Assembly (NCBI GenBank): GCA_031280545.1
Contig: JAITGP010000001.1
Coordinates: forward strand, 9,728-73,727
DNA length: 64,000 nt
Direction: 5' to 3'
From: Candidatus Peribacteria bacterium
GTDB lineage: Bacteria > Patescibacteria > JAEDAM01 > Absconditabacterales > Absconditicoccaceae
Shown here: piece after piece, positions 1 through 10,071 of the stretch
Layout: every line of letters begins with the position of its first letter
Numbering within the stretch: the first letter of the stretch is position 1
The notes under the pieces: model-generated
What the model saw: only the letters and a program-made list of their open reading frames with translations
Databases searched by the model: none
What the model was told of the DNA's origin: nothing
Program-made: the position numbers and the translations under genes

Positions 1-2
1 TT

Positions 3-2255
3 TTCCATATTCCTACTCAGCTTAATTTCGTGAAGGGGCTAGATTATACGTTGTATCGTAAACTTCCGTTCCCGACAAATATTCCTGACGCAGAGATTTT
101 TCCCGATCCGAGTAAATTGACGGTTCTGGGAAATACGGATTACAGAGGGGACAAAGTGAGATTTGGAATCAAAGAAGAAGATAAATTTAGACATATGTAT
201 ATTGTGGGAAAAACGGGTACGGGAAAATCCACCTTTATATCCAATATGATTATTTCTGATATGCAGGCGGGAAATGGTCTTTGTGTACTCGATCCGCATG
301 GAGAATTGGTGGATACGATTATTGAATCTATCCCTTCCCATAGAATTAATGATGTGATTCTTTTTGATGTGTCCGATTCTGAATATCCGATTGGATTCAA
401 CCTTTTGCAGGCTGATAATGAGGATGAAAAAAATAGAATTGCTTCTGGAGTAGTTTCTACGTTTCAGAAACTTTTTGATAATTCACGAGGACCGAGATTG
501 GAGTATATTCTGAGAAATGTGGTGCTTTCCATTATCGATTATCCCAATGCTACGTTAATGCACATTCTGCGTGTACTGACGGATAAAGAATTTCGTGAAG
601 AAGTGATTTCTCACGTTAATGACCCCGTTTTGTTGAAATTTTGGAATAATGAGTTTAATAAGCGACAAGATAAACAAAGAGAAGAAGCTGTTGGTCCGAT
701 TACCAATAAAGTGGGGCAGTTTCTGTCCTCCAAATTAGTGAGAAATATCTTTGGGCAACCGAGGACGAGACTCAGTATCAGAAAAGCGATGGATGAGGGG
801 AAAATTATTCTTGTAAATCTTTCTAAAGGAAAAATTGGTGAAGATAATGCGAATATGATTGGTTCTTTATTAGTGACGAAAATTCAGATTGATGCGATGG
901 CGAGAGCCGAAATCGCAGCACATCTTCGTCGTCCTTTCTATCTCTATATCGATGAGTTTCAGAATTTTGCTACGAGATCTTTTGCTTCTATCCTTTCAGA
1001 GGCCAGAAAATATAAATTGTCTTTGATTGTGGCCAATCAGTATACCTCTCAGTTGACTGAGGAAATTAAAGATGCAATCTTTGGGAATGTGGGGACGATT
1101 GTTTCTTTTACCTTGGGATATGATGATGCATCGGTGATGACCTCTCAATTCAAGGAGTTAATTGGAGTGAATGATATGATTTCCTTACCAAAATATACGG
1201 CGTATACAAGGTTGATGATTGATGGAATTTCCTCCGACCCGTTTAGTATGAAAACGCTTCCGCCACTTCCCGCAGAGTGAAATGTGGAATATATAGAAAA
1301 AATCAGAAGGCAATCACGTCAGAGATACGCAATGGAGCGTTCCCAGCTTGAAAGTCTGCTTTCTGCTCGAAATAAAAAAACCTTTTCTGTTCAGGAAAAA
1401 GTTGCGGAGAAGTCCAAACTTGAAGGATTAGGTTTATCTGAGGATGAAGCCTCGGCTTTGGGGGATTTCAATGTACAGCAAAATGTTCATCGTTTTGCGG
1501 ATTTTGCGATTGGAGGGCAACAGGCAGATGCCATGGTCATGGATATTGATCATCAGAATTTTAAATATGTTCGATATACCAAACCTGCGGGACTAGATGA
1601 AGAAGCAGATGTGCAATATCGCGTGGGTGATGAAGTGGCTCTGGAGGGAGATAAAAACCTTCATTTTGCTATAGAAAGTTATCAACATAAAACTCAGAAA
1701 TTAGGTGTGGACCCTCTGATTATTCGAATAGGTGATAAAGAAGCGGTTCGTCAGCAAATCACCAATATGTATGATTCGTTAGCATTAGTAGATGGTAGCG
1801 AATCTCCGTTTAAATTGGTAGTGAATGTAGATAAATTACTTCCACCTGCCTCAGCAAGTTCTACCCGTACTTCTTCCACATGAGGTGCCTCAAAATATGC
1901 TGGATCCAGAGAAAAAACCTTCTCTCAAAATAGTTCACCTGCTAGAAGACCTGCAGATCGTCCAGCTGTGAATCAGCCTTCTGTTGCTCCTTCTTCTGTT
2001 CCGACTGCAGGATTTTCTGTGAATGATATTAAACTTGGTGAGACCTATGATGGATATGTGAAATTAATGTATAATTATGGAATTTTTGTGACGGTGAAAG
2101 GGGTGGAGGGATTGCTTCACAAAAATCGAGTTGCTCCGCTCGGAGACGGTATTGATTGGAAAAAGTACTATAATGTCGGAGATAAGATCAGAGTGCAGGC
2201 GAAAGAATTTAAAGATATTGATGGAGAAAAAAGGATTGTTTGGAGCCAAATCTAG
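3..2255 (+). CDS. VirD4/TraG-like type IV secretion ATPase (DUF87-type) with C-terminal S1 domain, 5' partial
   Basis: Membrane-associated P-loop ATPase of the conjugative coupling-protein/HerA class. The frame is open to the left edge, so the true start lies outside the window; the GTG at 30 is only the first candidate start inside it. Walker A GKTGTGKST lies about 60 residues after that GTG and Walker B YLYIDEFQNF near residue 307. TGA at 1278 and 1881 are read as Gly; without this the gene would split into three. After the ATPase comes a low-complexity Ser/Pro/Arg linker, then about 85 residues resembling an S1 RNA-binding fold (KLGETYDGYVKLM, YGIFVTVKGVEGLLH) ending at TAG 2253. CPR genomes commonly carry such ATPases beside pilus or conjugation genes. 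The S1 tail is the unusual part. Substrate unknown. It converges with the next gene, with 12 bp between stops. Confidence 0.85.
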
Positions 2256-2267
2256 TTTTCATCCCTC

Positions 2268-3008
2268 CTACTTCCATAGAAAGTTGAAAACGCCGAGTAA
2301 AGTTTCGTAGAGATAATAGCTGGAAATAATGAGTCCAAAGCTCTCTTTCTCCGTCAATACGGCAATCAGAACCTTATTAGGACCATACATATTAATCATA
2401 ATATTTTCAGGGAACGTTAGTCCATTCACGATTTTCCAGTTTCTATTCAGCTTTTTAAATTTTGGAGCAAGTTTTTTGAAAGATGTTCTATTTTGTTCAC
2501 TATCGGAGAGAATAACTCTAGAAAAAATCTGATTTTTAAGTTTTTGAGGAAGAAAAACGGAGTTCAGATACTCATTTGCGTATTTTGGGTAGGAGGCTGT
2601 CCCAATCAAGACACAAATCTCTACTTGCGAGGAAATGGTATCATTGTAAATCTCCAGCAACCCCTCAGAACCTTCAAAAAATTGTACTTTGGGAGCAATG
2701 CCAAATTTTTCTGTAAAAGCCGAAAAGGCAGGCAATAATTCCTTGAAGTCAGCAACCTGAGTTTCGAGTTTTTTCACGATAGTTTCAGGAGGGACGGCAC
2801 TATACGAAGCGATTTTGTTCTTGTCTATCTCGTTAATCACTCCTTTCTTTTGCAGTTCCTTAAGAATACTATAAGTGGTAGACCTTTTTTCTCCAGAAAA
2901 TCTAGCAATGGTGCTGGCATTCGCGATTTTGAGTTGGAGACAAGCAAGATAAATTTTCGCTTCTTTTTCGGAAAAGCTATTTTTAATGAGGAGGTCGAGA
3001 AGTTCCAT
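2268..3008 (-). CDS. TrmB-family transcriptional regulator
   Basis: 246-aa DNA-binding regulator. Residues 1-70 form a winged helix-turn-helix of the TrmB type (FSEKEAKIYLACLQL, STTYSILKELQKKGVI), followed by a short coiled coil and a sensor-like domain containing VQFFEGSEGLLEIYNDT. The same architecture and length recur at 39415-40173, so the window holds two paralogues. No in-frame UGA. No strong ribosome-binding site precedes the ATG. It lies alone, convergent with the secretion ATPase and divergent from the gene at 3203. Ligand and targets unknown; TrmB relatives in Archaea and CPR usually sense small molecules or redox state. Confidence 0.8.
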   Translation of the reverse strand: MELLDLLIKNSFSEKEAKIYLACLQLKIANASTIARFSGEKRSTTYSILKELQKKGVINEIDKNKIASYSAVPPETIVKKLETQVADFKELLPAFSAFTEKFGIAPKVQFFEGSEGLLEIYNDTISSQVEICVLIGTASYPKYANEYLNSVFLPQKLKNQIFSRVILSDSEQNRTSFKKLAPKFKKLNRNWKIVNGLTFPENIMINMYGPNKVLIAVLTEKESFGLIISSYYLYETLLGVFNFLWK

Positions 3009-3121
3009 AGAGAAATTTGAAAGGTAAAAAAAAGTTTTAAAGTCTGATTATTATATGTTTTTTTCTCGATATTGCAATATTTTGCCGATGAAATTCGACA
3101 GCAGAATAATTATGTTAATTA

Positions 3122-3150
3122 TTGACTTTTATATATCATATGTGTATACT
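3122..3150 (+). promoter_or_regulatory. sigma70-type promoter for 3203 gene
   Basis: TTGACT (3122), 17-bp spacer, TATACT (3145), about 50 bp before the start codon. The same hexamers recur before other genes in the window. Confidence 0.75.
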
Positions 3151-3202
3151 ATCGTCGTAAAATAAAAACAATATTAATAAATAAAATTAAAAGGAGGTTA
3201 AA

Positions 3203-3703
3203 ATGAAAACAGAACTAAAAAACGTTCTCATAGAAGAGGCAACGAGAAAGTATCAGAGTGAGAAACTAAGTAAAAGGATTGTCCGTTATTCCTGTTGGAT
3301 GCTTGGAATATGGTTGGGTTTTGTAATTGTTCCTATTTGCATTATCATAACTGATCGCATTGGCTTTGTCCTTCCTACAATGGTTTTAAAGAGGTTAGAT
3401 GTGATGATAGGTATGATAGCGATTTGGTTTCTTATCTTTCTTTTCACAGTTTCTCCAATGATTAATCGGTTGGACAATCTTGAACAAGGGAAAAAATTAT
3501 CTTCTCGTGGTCAAAAATTTGTTATTAAAATTAGCAAAAATTATGAACCTAGCGAAGAGGAACTAAAAGAACTCGCAAAGCTCCATATTAGAAAAAAGGA
3601 GGAGAGAAAGAAGCAAGCGGAAACTGCTCAATCCAATGCTAAAGAGGAACAAGAAACGTTAGAAAAAGAAGTCAAGGAGTTAGAAGATTTCATTGATGGT
3701 TAA
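3203..3703 (+). CDS. Small membrane protein with cytoplasmic coiled coil
   Basis: 166 aa, family not recognised. A near-perfect Shine-Dalgarno (AAAAGGAGG) precedes the ATG. Two hydrophobic segments at about residues 31-52 and 66-88 are joined by a short loop (TDRIGFVLPTMVLKRLDVM). A charged C-terminal half of Lys/Glu heptad-like sequence (about 110-166) should form a coiled coil. No in-frame UGA. It is monocistronic, between a strong promoter (3122) and an intrinsic terminator (3720). Topology suggests both termini are cytoplasmic. Function unknown. Confidence 0.7.
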   Translation: MKTELKNVLIEEATRKYQSEKLSKRIVRYSCWMLGIWLGFVIVPICIIITDRIGFVLPTMVLKRLDVMIGMIAIWFLIFLFTVSPMINRLDNLEQGKKLSSRGQKFVIKISKNYEPSEEELKELAKLHIRKKEERKKQAETAQSNAKEEQETLEKEVKELEDFIDG

Positions 3704-3719
3704 AGGTTTATTAAAATTA

Positions 3720-3757
3720 AAAGGCTGAATTGTTATTTGCAGTTCAGCTTTTTTTGT
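3720..3757 (+). terminator. Intrinsic terminator
   Basis: Stem AAGGCTGAATTG pairs with CAGTTCAGCTTT (with G-U pairs), followed by a T run. It ends the 3203 transcript. Confidence 0.8.
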
Positions 3758-3769
3758 ATGGATTGCTTT

Positions 3770-3995
3770 TCACGGTTCGTTGGTATGCGGGCAGATGATG
3801 TATGTTCGTCCAATGTATCAGTTGTAGGGGCGAACCGATGTTTTCGTTCAATGTGTTCGTGTTTTAGGGCAGACACGTAGGTCTGCCCCTACGGTGAATT
3901 TGATGTTGTATGTGAATGTGATATTTATGGATTTGTTGTATTGTTTTAAGGTTATTAGAGCAGATCCAGGGGTCTGTCTCTACCGAGTATCATAT
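3770..3995. repeat. Intergenic dispersed palindromic repeats (GGGCAGAC family)
   Basis: GC-rich short palindromes in AT-rich surroundings: GGGCAGAC-(CGTAG)-GTCTGCCC followed by CTACGGTG near 3870-3900, a GTAGGGGCGAAC unit near 3825, and a degraded copy (GCAGATCC-AGGGGTCTGTC) near 3960. Related units occur at 42858-43030. No coding potential seen. Confidence 0.6.
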
Positions 3996-4002
3996 TTAAT
4001 TT

Positions 4003-5250
4003 TTATTCTTCCCTGTTGACCTGAGAAATATCCACACCAATAGTGGATAACTTTTTGATGATATTATCATATCCTCTCTCGATAATCGCTTCATTGGTGA
4101 TAAAGGTCGTTCCTTCTGCCATGATTCCTGCGAGAACCATTGCACTTCCGCCTCTGAGGTCTGTGGAAGAAACATAGCCTCCTTTTAAAGGAGTATGACC
4201 GAGGACTAAGGCTTGATGAGGATTCAGGATTTCTATTTTTGCTCCAAGGTTTTCAAGCTCGGTGAGGTAGCCAAAACGCCCCTCGTAGAGGGTCTCAAAA
4301 ATTTTAGAAATCCCATGACACTGGGTGAGGAGACATCCGAAGATAGACTGGAGATCACTGGGAAACCCAGGAAAGATTCTGACTTCTAATTTTTTTACAG
4401 CTTTGTAATTTTCTTTATTGAATGAGTCTACTTTGATGGTGTGCTTGTCGAGAATGCGGAAATTGATACCGATCTTGTCGGCTATACTGTACATGGCAGA
4501 GAGGTCATCTACATTCATATTGCTAATGGTCAATTCACTATTGTCGGCACCTGCTCCGATGGCAAAGTAGGTTCCTGCTTCGATGTAGTCGCTCACAATG
4601 GTGAATTCAGGATTTTTTATTTCTTTGTGGGTTACAGGTTTTATGGTGATAGTATGGTCGATCCCTAAGGTGAGGTCAGCTCCAGCGTTATTGAGGAATT
4701 CAATAAGATTTTTTACATGAGGCTCGGTGGCCACTTGGTAAATATTCACTTCATAGTCTAAACCGGGGAGAAAAGCCAGGTAGGTGATTAGTGCTTCCAC
4801 TGCGGTGACAGAAAATTCTTGAAGCATGATATTTCTTTTTGGCATGCTAGTGGTTTTAAAAATTTTGTATTCGCCTTCGTAGGAAATCGAAACTCCTGCC
4901 TTTACCAAGGCGTCTTCGAAAGTGTCCAGAGGTCTTTTCCCGATATTACATCCTCCAGAGCCTACGAAGCGTACTTCTCCGTATTTGATCAATCCTAGAG
5001 GAATGAGGAGAATAGAGGCACGGAATTTTTTTGCGAGATCATTAGTGAGGTCGAAGTAATTTTTAGAGGTTGCTAGTGCGGTTTCTGCGAGGGCTTCTAG
5101 GTTGTTGATGTCGCTAATATGGGGTTTGTTGTGGAGTTTCACTGCGTTGTTGATGAGGTAATTTGCAGAGACGATGGGGAGAGAAGCGTTTTTGCTACCT
5201 GAGATAGCTACTTCTCCTTTAAGGTTGGGAGAATAAGAAAGTTTGTACAT
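4003..5250 (-). CDS. murA: UDP-N-acetylglucosamine 1-carboxyvinyltransferase
   Basis: First committed step of peptidoglycan synthesis: transfers enolpyruvate from PEP to UDP-GlcNAc in the cytoplasm. 415 aa, close to the family norm of about 419. Visible signatures: N-terminal GSKNASLPI substrate loop, the GGCNIGKRPLD motif carrying the catalytic Cys (Cys115 in E. coli numbering), FPSDLQ in the second half, and C-terminal DLRGGSAMVLAG. Tandem EPSP-synthase-like domains span the whole length. No in-frame UGA. The catalytic Cys, the site attacked by fosfomycin in this family, is retained. It runs divergently from the exported protein at 5395. Confidence 0.95.
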   Translation of the reverse strand: MYKLSYSPNLKGEVAISGSKNASLPIVSANYLINNAVKLHNKPHISDINNLEALAETALATSKNYFDLTNDLAKKFRASILLIPLGLIKYGEVRFVGSGGCNIGKRPLDTFEDALVKAGVSISYEGEYKIFKTTSMPKRNIMLQEFSVTAVEALITYLAFLPGLDYEVNIYQVATEPHVKNLIEFLNNAGADLTLGIDHTITIKPVTHKEIKNPEFTIVSDYIEAGTYFAIGAGADNSELTISNMNVDDLSAMYSIADKIGINFRILDKHTIKVDSFNKENYKAVKKLEVRIFPGFPSDLQSIFGCLLTQCHGISKIFETLYEGRFGYLTELENLGAKIEILNPHQALVLGHTPLKGGYVSSTDLRGGSAMVLAGIMAEGTTFITNEAIIERGYDNIIKKLSTIGVDISQVNREE

Positions 5251-5335
5251 GGAAAAAGATAGAGAGTAAAATTTTTACTACTGACTGGAGTATAAAAAAT
5301 CGATTTCTTTTTGCAATAAAAATCCCCCAAAAAAT

Positions 5336-5363
5336 TTGCTTTTAAAAAATTCTCGAATATACT
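5336..5363 (+). promoter_or_regulatory. Promoter for 5395 gene
   Basis: TTGCTT (5336), 16-bp spacer, TATACT (5358), 32 bp before the ATG. Confidence 0.6.
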
Positions 5364-5394
5364 AGAATAAGCTTTACCTTTTAGTTGATCAGTC

Positions 5395-6879
5395 ATGAAA
5401 AAACTTCTCTCCAAATCCAAGAAAAAATTGTCCTTTTCCCAGAAGTTTTTGGGAAAATATAAATTTCATATTAGAAAAAAGTCTGAGCATTTTGCTTTAG
5501 GAATGTGGACAAGATGTGGAATTTATGGATTAATTGTGTTCTTTTTTGGAGTAGTGGTTTGTAATTTGGAGCCTGAAAGTAATCAATCTCTGCTCGTTGG
5601 AGAAACGGTTGAACCTCATCAGCTTGCTTATCTTTTTTATGATGGAGAGGGAAATGAGTATAATATTTTTGGAAATCAAGGTGAACATGGTGCTCCTCAA
5701 TCTTGGGAATATCTTTTTGAGGGAGTAGAAGTGACTACAGGAAATATCGAGGATGCTCCTACTATTGAAATTCCTGAGGTGAAAGATCCTTTATCTACTC
5801 TTCCTGCTGAGTCTGGTGCTATTACTACCTTACCGCCAGCTATTCCAGCAAAGGAAGAGATGAAAGAAGAAGAGGTTGATTTGCCAAAAGCTAGTACTTT
5901 CCCTTATTCGGAGAAAGGCTCACTCTCTTTATTGGCAATAGAGACGGGTTCAACGGTTGGTCAAAATGAGGCAGATCGTCCGGGGATTCATATTATTGAT
6001 GATTATAAGAGATGTGATACTCCTTGGAGTTATCAACTTCTGCATGGAGAAAGCGTTTTAGCCTACAAACAGGACTTGAATACTCCAGATACCTGCAAAA
6101 TCCAAAGAAGAGTCTGTTTTGATGGAAAACTTTCGGGTTCTTTTGGGCAACAGGCTTGTGCAGTAAATACCAAATATTCCTACTTTCAGGAGCAATTTGT
6201 TAGTTATAACACCCCTCAAAAACCAGCATTAATTCAGCCTACTCCTACTCCAGGGAATACTGCAGAAAATGTTTCGTCTGGAAAAGCACAAAGTGGAATT
6301 GATGAAATCTTGAATATTCCAAATCCTCCTGAGACTATCCAAAAGGGCTCCAAAGATCCTCTGACTCCTCCTGCAAAAGAGGTAGAACAAACCAGCAGAC
6401 CGTATCCTGATTGTATTGCTCCCCGAGGAGAAACGGTGAAACATGGGCAGTTTGTGAAAGCCTACAAGCATAAAAATGGGTTTACTGATGCTCCGTGTGA
6501 AGTACAACTTAGGACCTGTACGGTTGGAACCTTAGAAGGAACGTATCAGCAATTGTATTGTAGAAGTTGGGAGACATCCTATATTGATCGATTGGAAGGA
6601 ATTCCTAGTTTTGATGGTGGCTACACTTCACAAGGTTTGCAAACCTATCTCAATCGATTAAAAGGAGCTAAAACACTCAATGGTAATCCAAGCACTCAAG
6701 AACTTCAAGAGCATATTAATTGGCTGAATGCCTATCCTGAACCAGATAAACTTATTTCTAATAGAAAACTGCAACAAATTACGGCCACGAGGACTAATGA
6801 GGTAGTCTACCAAAGAGAATATGGGAATACTCTTCAGAGTGAGGCGTTAGATCAAATCTTGAGGATTTTGGATGAATAA
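5395..6879 (+). CDS. Membrane-anchored protein with duplicated Cys-rich domain
   Basis: 494 aa, family not recognised. A basic N-terminus (KKLLSKSKKKLSFS) leads to one transmembrane segment near residues 40-60, so most of the protein is extracytoplasmic. After an acidic, Pro-rich stalk come two copies of a domain of about 65 residues: CDTPWSYQLLHGESVLAYK...CKIQRRVCFDGKLSGSF...C at about 205-250 and CIAPRGETVKHGQFVKAYK...CEVQLRTCTVGTLEGTY...C at about 342-385. Both keep the pattern C-x(6-8)-HG-x3-AYK-x(n)-C-x3-R-x-C-x3-L-G-x-Y/F-x(n)-C, implying two disulfides. No in-frame UGA. It is followed by lspA 40 bp downstream. Probably a cell-surface or wall protein. Confidence 0.75.
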   Translation: MKKLLSKSKKKLSFSQKFLGKYKFHIRKKSEHFALGMWTRCGIYGLIVFFFGVVVCNLEPESNQSLLVGETVEPHQLAYLFYDGEGNEYNIFGNQGEHGAPQSWEYLFEGVEVTTGNIEDAPTIEIPEVKDPLSTLPAESGAITTLPPAIPAKEEMKEEEVDLPKASTFPYSEKGSLSLLAIETGSTVGQNEADRPGIHIIDDYKRCDTPWSYQLLHGESVLAYKQDLNTPDTCKIQRRVCFDGKLSGSFGQQACAVNTKYSYFQEQFVSYNTPQKPALIQPTPTPGNTAENVSSGKAQSGIDEILNIPNPPETIQKGSKDPLTPPAKEVEQTSRPYPDCIAPRGETVKHGQFVKAYKHKNGFTDAPCEVQLRTCTVGTLEGTYQQLYCRSWETSYIDRLEGIPSFDGGYTSQGLQTYLNRLKGAKTLNGNPSTQELQEHINWLNAYPEPDKLISNRKLQQITATRTNEVVYQREYGNTLQSEALDQILRILDE

Positions 6880-6919
6880 TTGAATTTGATTTTACTCTTC
6901 ATATTAGTATCATTTATGT

Positions 6920-7351
6920 ATGATGAAAAAAACGTGCTTTTTCTCTTTTCTTTTTGTGTTTTTGCTGCTAGGGTTGGATCAGCTTTCTAAATATTTTTTC
7001 TATACCCAAGAAATCTGGGCGAATCTTCCTTTTTTGGAGCCACTCTTTAATACTGGGATTTCTCGAGGGATTGGTATACCGATGATGATTACTCTCGCTA
7101 TTTCGTTGATTTGTGTGGTTCTTTTTGGGTATCTTTTTTCGAGAAAATACTTAACGCTAGGAGAATTCAGTCTTTTTATTGCTTGAACGTTGGGAAATCT
7201 ACTTGATAGAATATTTTTGGGAGGGGTGAGGGATTTTATTGCTCTGGGAAGTTTTCCTGTATTTAATTTTGCTGATGTATTTTTGACAATCGCCGTAATC
7301 TTGCTTTTTGTCAGACAAATTTTCCCTTGCAAAAGAGAAGTAAAACCGTAA
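6920..7351 (+). CDS. lspA: Lipoprotein signal peptidase (signal peptidase II)
   Basis: Membrane aspartyl protease that cleaves prolipoprotein signal peptides. 143 aa with four hydrophobic segments. Family motifs: DQLSKYFF, the NTGISRG loop, [17 protein letters not shown] and FNFADVF, supplying both catalytic Asp residues (DR and AD). The TGA at 7184 sits exactly at the conserved Gly of the A/G-x-GNLxDR motif, direct evidence that UGA is Gly here; a standard-code reading would lose the active site. ATG at 6920 is used (a second ATG follows). Lipobox-bearing clients in the window include the products at 25206, 44627 and 59868. Confidence 0.92.
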
Positions 7352-7390
7352 AAGAAGAGTAAGCATTTATTTTTATAAATATTATACAAC

Positions 7391-7696
7391 ATGACAATCG
7401 AAGGAAAAATCCTTTTTATCTCTGAAGAAACTACTGTTGGACAGAAACAGCTTCCAAAAATTAGTTTCGTTATCGAAGAGAATTCTGAAAGAGAATTCAA
7501 AAACTCTTTGATGATTGATCTACTTGGAGACAAGACTGATTTGATTAAATCTTACAAAGAAGGAGATTCAGTAAGAGTTTCTCTTAGCTACAGAGCTAGA
7601 GAATACGATGGTAGATGGTTCAACAGTATCGGAGCTTGGAAAATTGAATCTTTGGGTTCAGGTTCTAGTTCTAATGATGCAGACTTACCCTTCTAA
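7391..7696 (+). CDS. DUF3127-like OB-fold protein with SSB-type acidic tail
   Basis: 101 aa. The sequence follows the DUF3127 pattern: MTIEGKILFI start, FVIEE strand, DLLGDKTDLIKSYKEGDSV and SLSYRAREYDGRWFNSIGAWKIE. The C-terminus ends in DADLPF, like the acidic DDDIPF tip with which single-stranded-DNA-binding proteins recruit repair partners. Role inferred as a single-stranded DNA binding accessory protein. No in-frame UGA. It lies 39 bp after lspA; a TATTAT-like -10 just upstream suggests its own promoter. Confidence 0.75.
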   Translation: MTIEGKILFISEETTVGQKQLPKISFVIEENSEREFKNSLMIDLLGDKTDLIKSYKEGDSVRVSLSYRAREYDGRWFNSIGAWKIESLGSGSSSNDADLPF

Positions 7697-7789
7697 GGGA
7701 TAATCTTATTTTGTAGAAAATCTGAAATGTTGGCTTTCGTCAGTGTTTTGGATTTTTTTGCTGTTTTCTCTGATTCTTACATAGAACTG

Positions 7790-8060
7790 CCTTCGGCGAC
7801 CCTATTTCTTTTTCTTGAAACAAAGAAATAGGAGAAAGAAAATTCAACTCCGCAGTACTGTGGAGAGTACCCCTGAGCTAGGTGTTGCTAGGAAAGTTGA
7901 GAATACGAAGCTTTGCTGAATCCCACAAGTGGGTCCCACTGGCAAAGCTTAAGGTTGGTTTGCTTTTCTCGGGCTTAATTACAGTCGGGGCTGGTGAAAG
8001 CTCGGCGTGATATTGGTCTCTATGGCTTTTACTGAATATTCTCTTTCATTTTACATCATT
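7790..8060. other. Structured intergenic region, function unknown
   Basis: The 470-bp gap between 7697 and 8166 has no convincing gene. It holds a perfect 11-bp inverted repeat CCTATTTCTTT/AAAGAAATAGG (7800-7832), an imperfect stem GAAGCTTTGC/GCAAAGCTT enclosing CCCAC/GTGGG (7908-7950), and TTTTACA/TGTAAAA near 8050. The TGCCTTCGGCGA flank resembles dispersed repeat sequence. It could be a repeat remnant or an RNA; I cannot match it to a known RNA family. Confidence 0.4.
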
Positions 8061-8166
8061 TTTTGTAAAATGTAAGAGGAAAATGCTATCAATCCCTTCG
8101 AAATCTTCGCCTTTTTAAAGCTTTTTCGTATACTTAGGGAGATTATTTTACTCTGAAACTTTTCTC

Positions 8167-10047
8167 ATGAAAAAATTCTTTGCATATTGCTCAGCTTTCG
8201 TGATCTTTTTTTCTCCTGCGATTTCTCCACTTTTTGCACAAAATTTAAATGCAGAGGTTTCTACTGATGCGTTATCAACTGCTCTCCAAGGAGTGAATGA
8301 ATTAAAAAGCTGATTGGATAAAGTGACGCAGGAGCTTTTTGATTTAGATGCGGTTGAGAGGGCAAAAAATGCGAATTTGGATGAAAAATACAGACAGGCA
8401 AGAAATGAAATCGTTAGGGTAATCAATAGTATTAATGTGGCAACGACTACGATTTCTCAGTCTGCTTCTAAACTTGTGACTTACCAAAAGCAAATGCAAA
8501 ATGTAGTGGATGAACTCAATGCTTTGAGAAGTTCTGCTGGTGTAGCGAAACTGTATTTGGCTGAGTACCTCAATTTGCTCTATAAAATGCAATTGGAAAT
8601 TTATGAGGATGCTGATATGCACACGAATGATCTCAGACTTTTGGTAAATTCTGAAAATATTAGTCAGACTTTGGTGGGAGCGGATATTACTGCTGCGATG
8701 ACGGCACAGTTGAATGAGCTTTTACAGCAAGCGGATACTGCTGAGACTAATAATGTGATCCTACTTAGTAAGCTCGGAAAATTGAAGCAACAGGCTCAAA
8801 CTACCCTCAATAGTTATCGTGAAGAAATCGAAAAATTACAGCAAAAAAAGCAATATTTGCTCAATTTTATTGAGCTTTACAAAAATGAACAAGTAGCAAG
8901 TGCTCAGAGGTTTGATAAAGTGTTTGCCAGTAAAAAGGAAGTCTACCTTTCTATTCAGACTTTTTTGGATGAGATTGTAAAAAAGAATTATAAATCTGTG
9001 GATGGTATTGCTGATAAAATTGCCAAATTAGCGGAAATGCCTGATGCAAAGAATGAAAACACTATCTCTCCTATTGCTCGGCCTGTGTATCCAATTGAGC
9101 AAATTTTGCGTTATTATAATGATCCTCAGTTTGAAATTGATAATGGATTTAAACATCAAGCGATCCAGATTCAGGCTGCTCAAAGATCGCCTGTGTATGC
9201 TGCTAGAGATGGAGTGGTATATCATGTGTTTGATAATATGGATAGTATTAGCCGAGTGATGATCGTTCATCAAAATGGGTTTGTGACTACCTATCAATAT
9301 CTCAACCAGATTATTGTGAAACCTGGTGATATGGTGAGCAGAGGGCAAATTATTGGATATAGTGGAGGAGAACCTGGTACGAGTGGAGCGGGATTTGTTT
9401 CAGAAGGAGAAAATCTGACTTTTGGGGTATATCAGCATGGATTAGCGATCGATCCATTGATGGTGTTGGATCTTAGTGTTGTAACCAATTGGCAATCTGT
9501 TTTGCCAGAAGAATATAGACTCAAGTATTTAAATGATAATATGGTGAGACCTATCAATGTCCGTGATCTTACCTTTGCTGAGGGGAATACGGTAGAGGAA
9601 AGAAGTCAGAATTTTTTGAGTGCTTATGCTAAAGGAATCTACAGGGATTTAAATTTTCGAGATAGTGTGGTAGTAGGTACTAATATTGATAGAGATATGG
9701 TAATTTGTGTAGGATTTGCAGAGTCTACGTTGGGAAATTATCTTTCTACGAGTAATAATATTGGAAATGTGGGGAATAATGATCGTGGAGATAGGATTGC
9801 CTATGGATCGCCGTATGATGGTGCGAGATTGATCGCATTGACGTTGAATAATCCGTATTTGGGGCATTATCATACGATTAATCAGCTTTCTAGGTATGGA
9901 AATGCAGATGGAAAAATTTATGCTTCTAGTCCGATTAACTGGCAGACTAATGTGTTGAAATGTCTTTCCAAGATCAAAGGGTATACGATTCCAGAAGATT
10001 TCCCTTTTAGGACAGGTCCTAATCCTGAATTGAGTAAGGGTAATTAA
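8167..10047 (+). CDS. Secreted coiled-coil protein with degenerate M23 (LytM) and lysozyme-like domains
   Basis: 626 aa including a signal peptide (MKKFFAYCSAFVIFF, cleavage likely after PLFA). TGA at 8311 is Gly. Residues about 30-250 are coiled coil (PcsB/EnvC-like). An M23-type beta domain spans about 320-435 (SPVYAARDGVV, KPGDMVSRGQIIGYSG), but both zinc-ligand motifs are altered: HxGxD reads HQAIQ and the HxH strand reads LTFGVY, so peptidase activity is unlikely. A C-terminal domain (about 510-600) looks lysozyme/glucosaminidase-like, with candidate catalytic Glu in GFAESTLGN followed by NNIGNVGNNDRG. Inferred role: wall remodelling or activation of another hydrolase, with hydrolytic activity in the C-terminal part. 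Confidence 0.8.
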
Positions 10048-10071
10048 TAATGAAAAAAAGTCTGAAAAAAT

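Noticed and set aside
3770..3995. Small gene in the repeat region
   Set aside because: No frame with a ribosome-binding site; sequence is palindromic repeat.
7000..7533. Minus-strand 177-aa ORF over lspA
   Set aside because: Shadow of lspA and the SSB-like gene; no family pattern.
8167..8313. TGA as a true stop, with a separate 8314 gene
   Set aside because: The first 49 codons give a perfect signal peptide that is only useful when joined; same frame, and UGA-Gly explains it.
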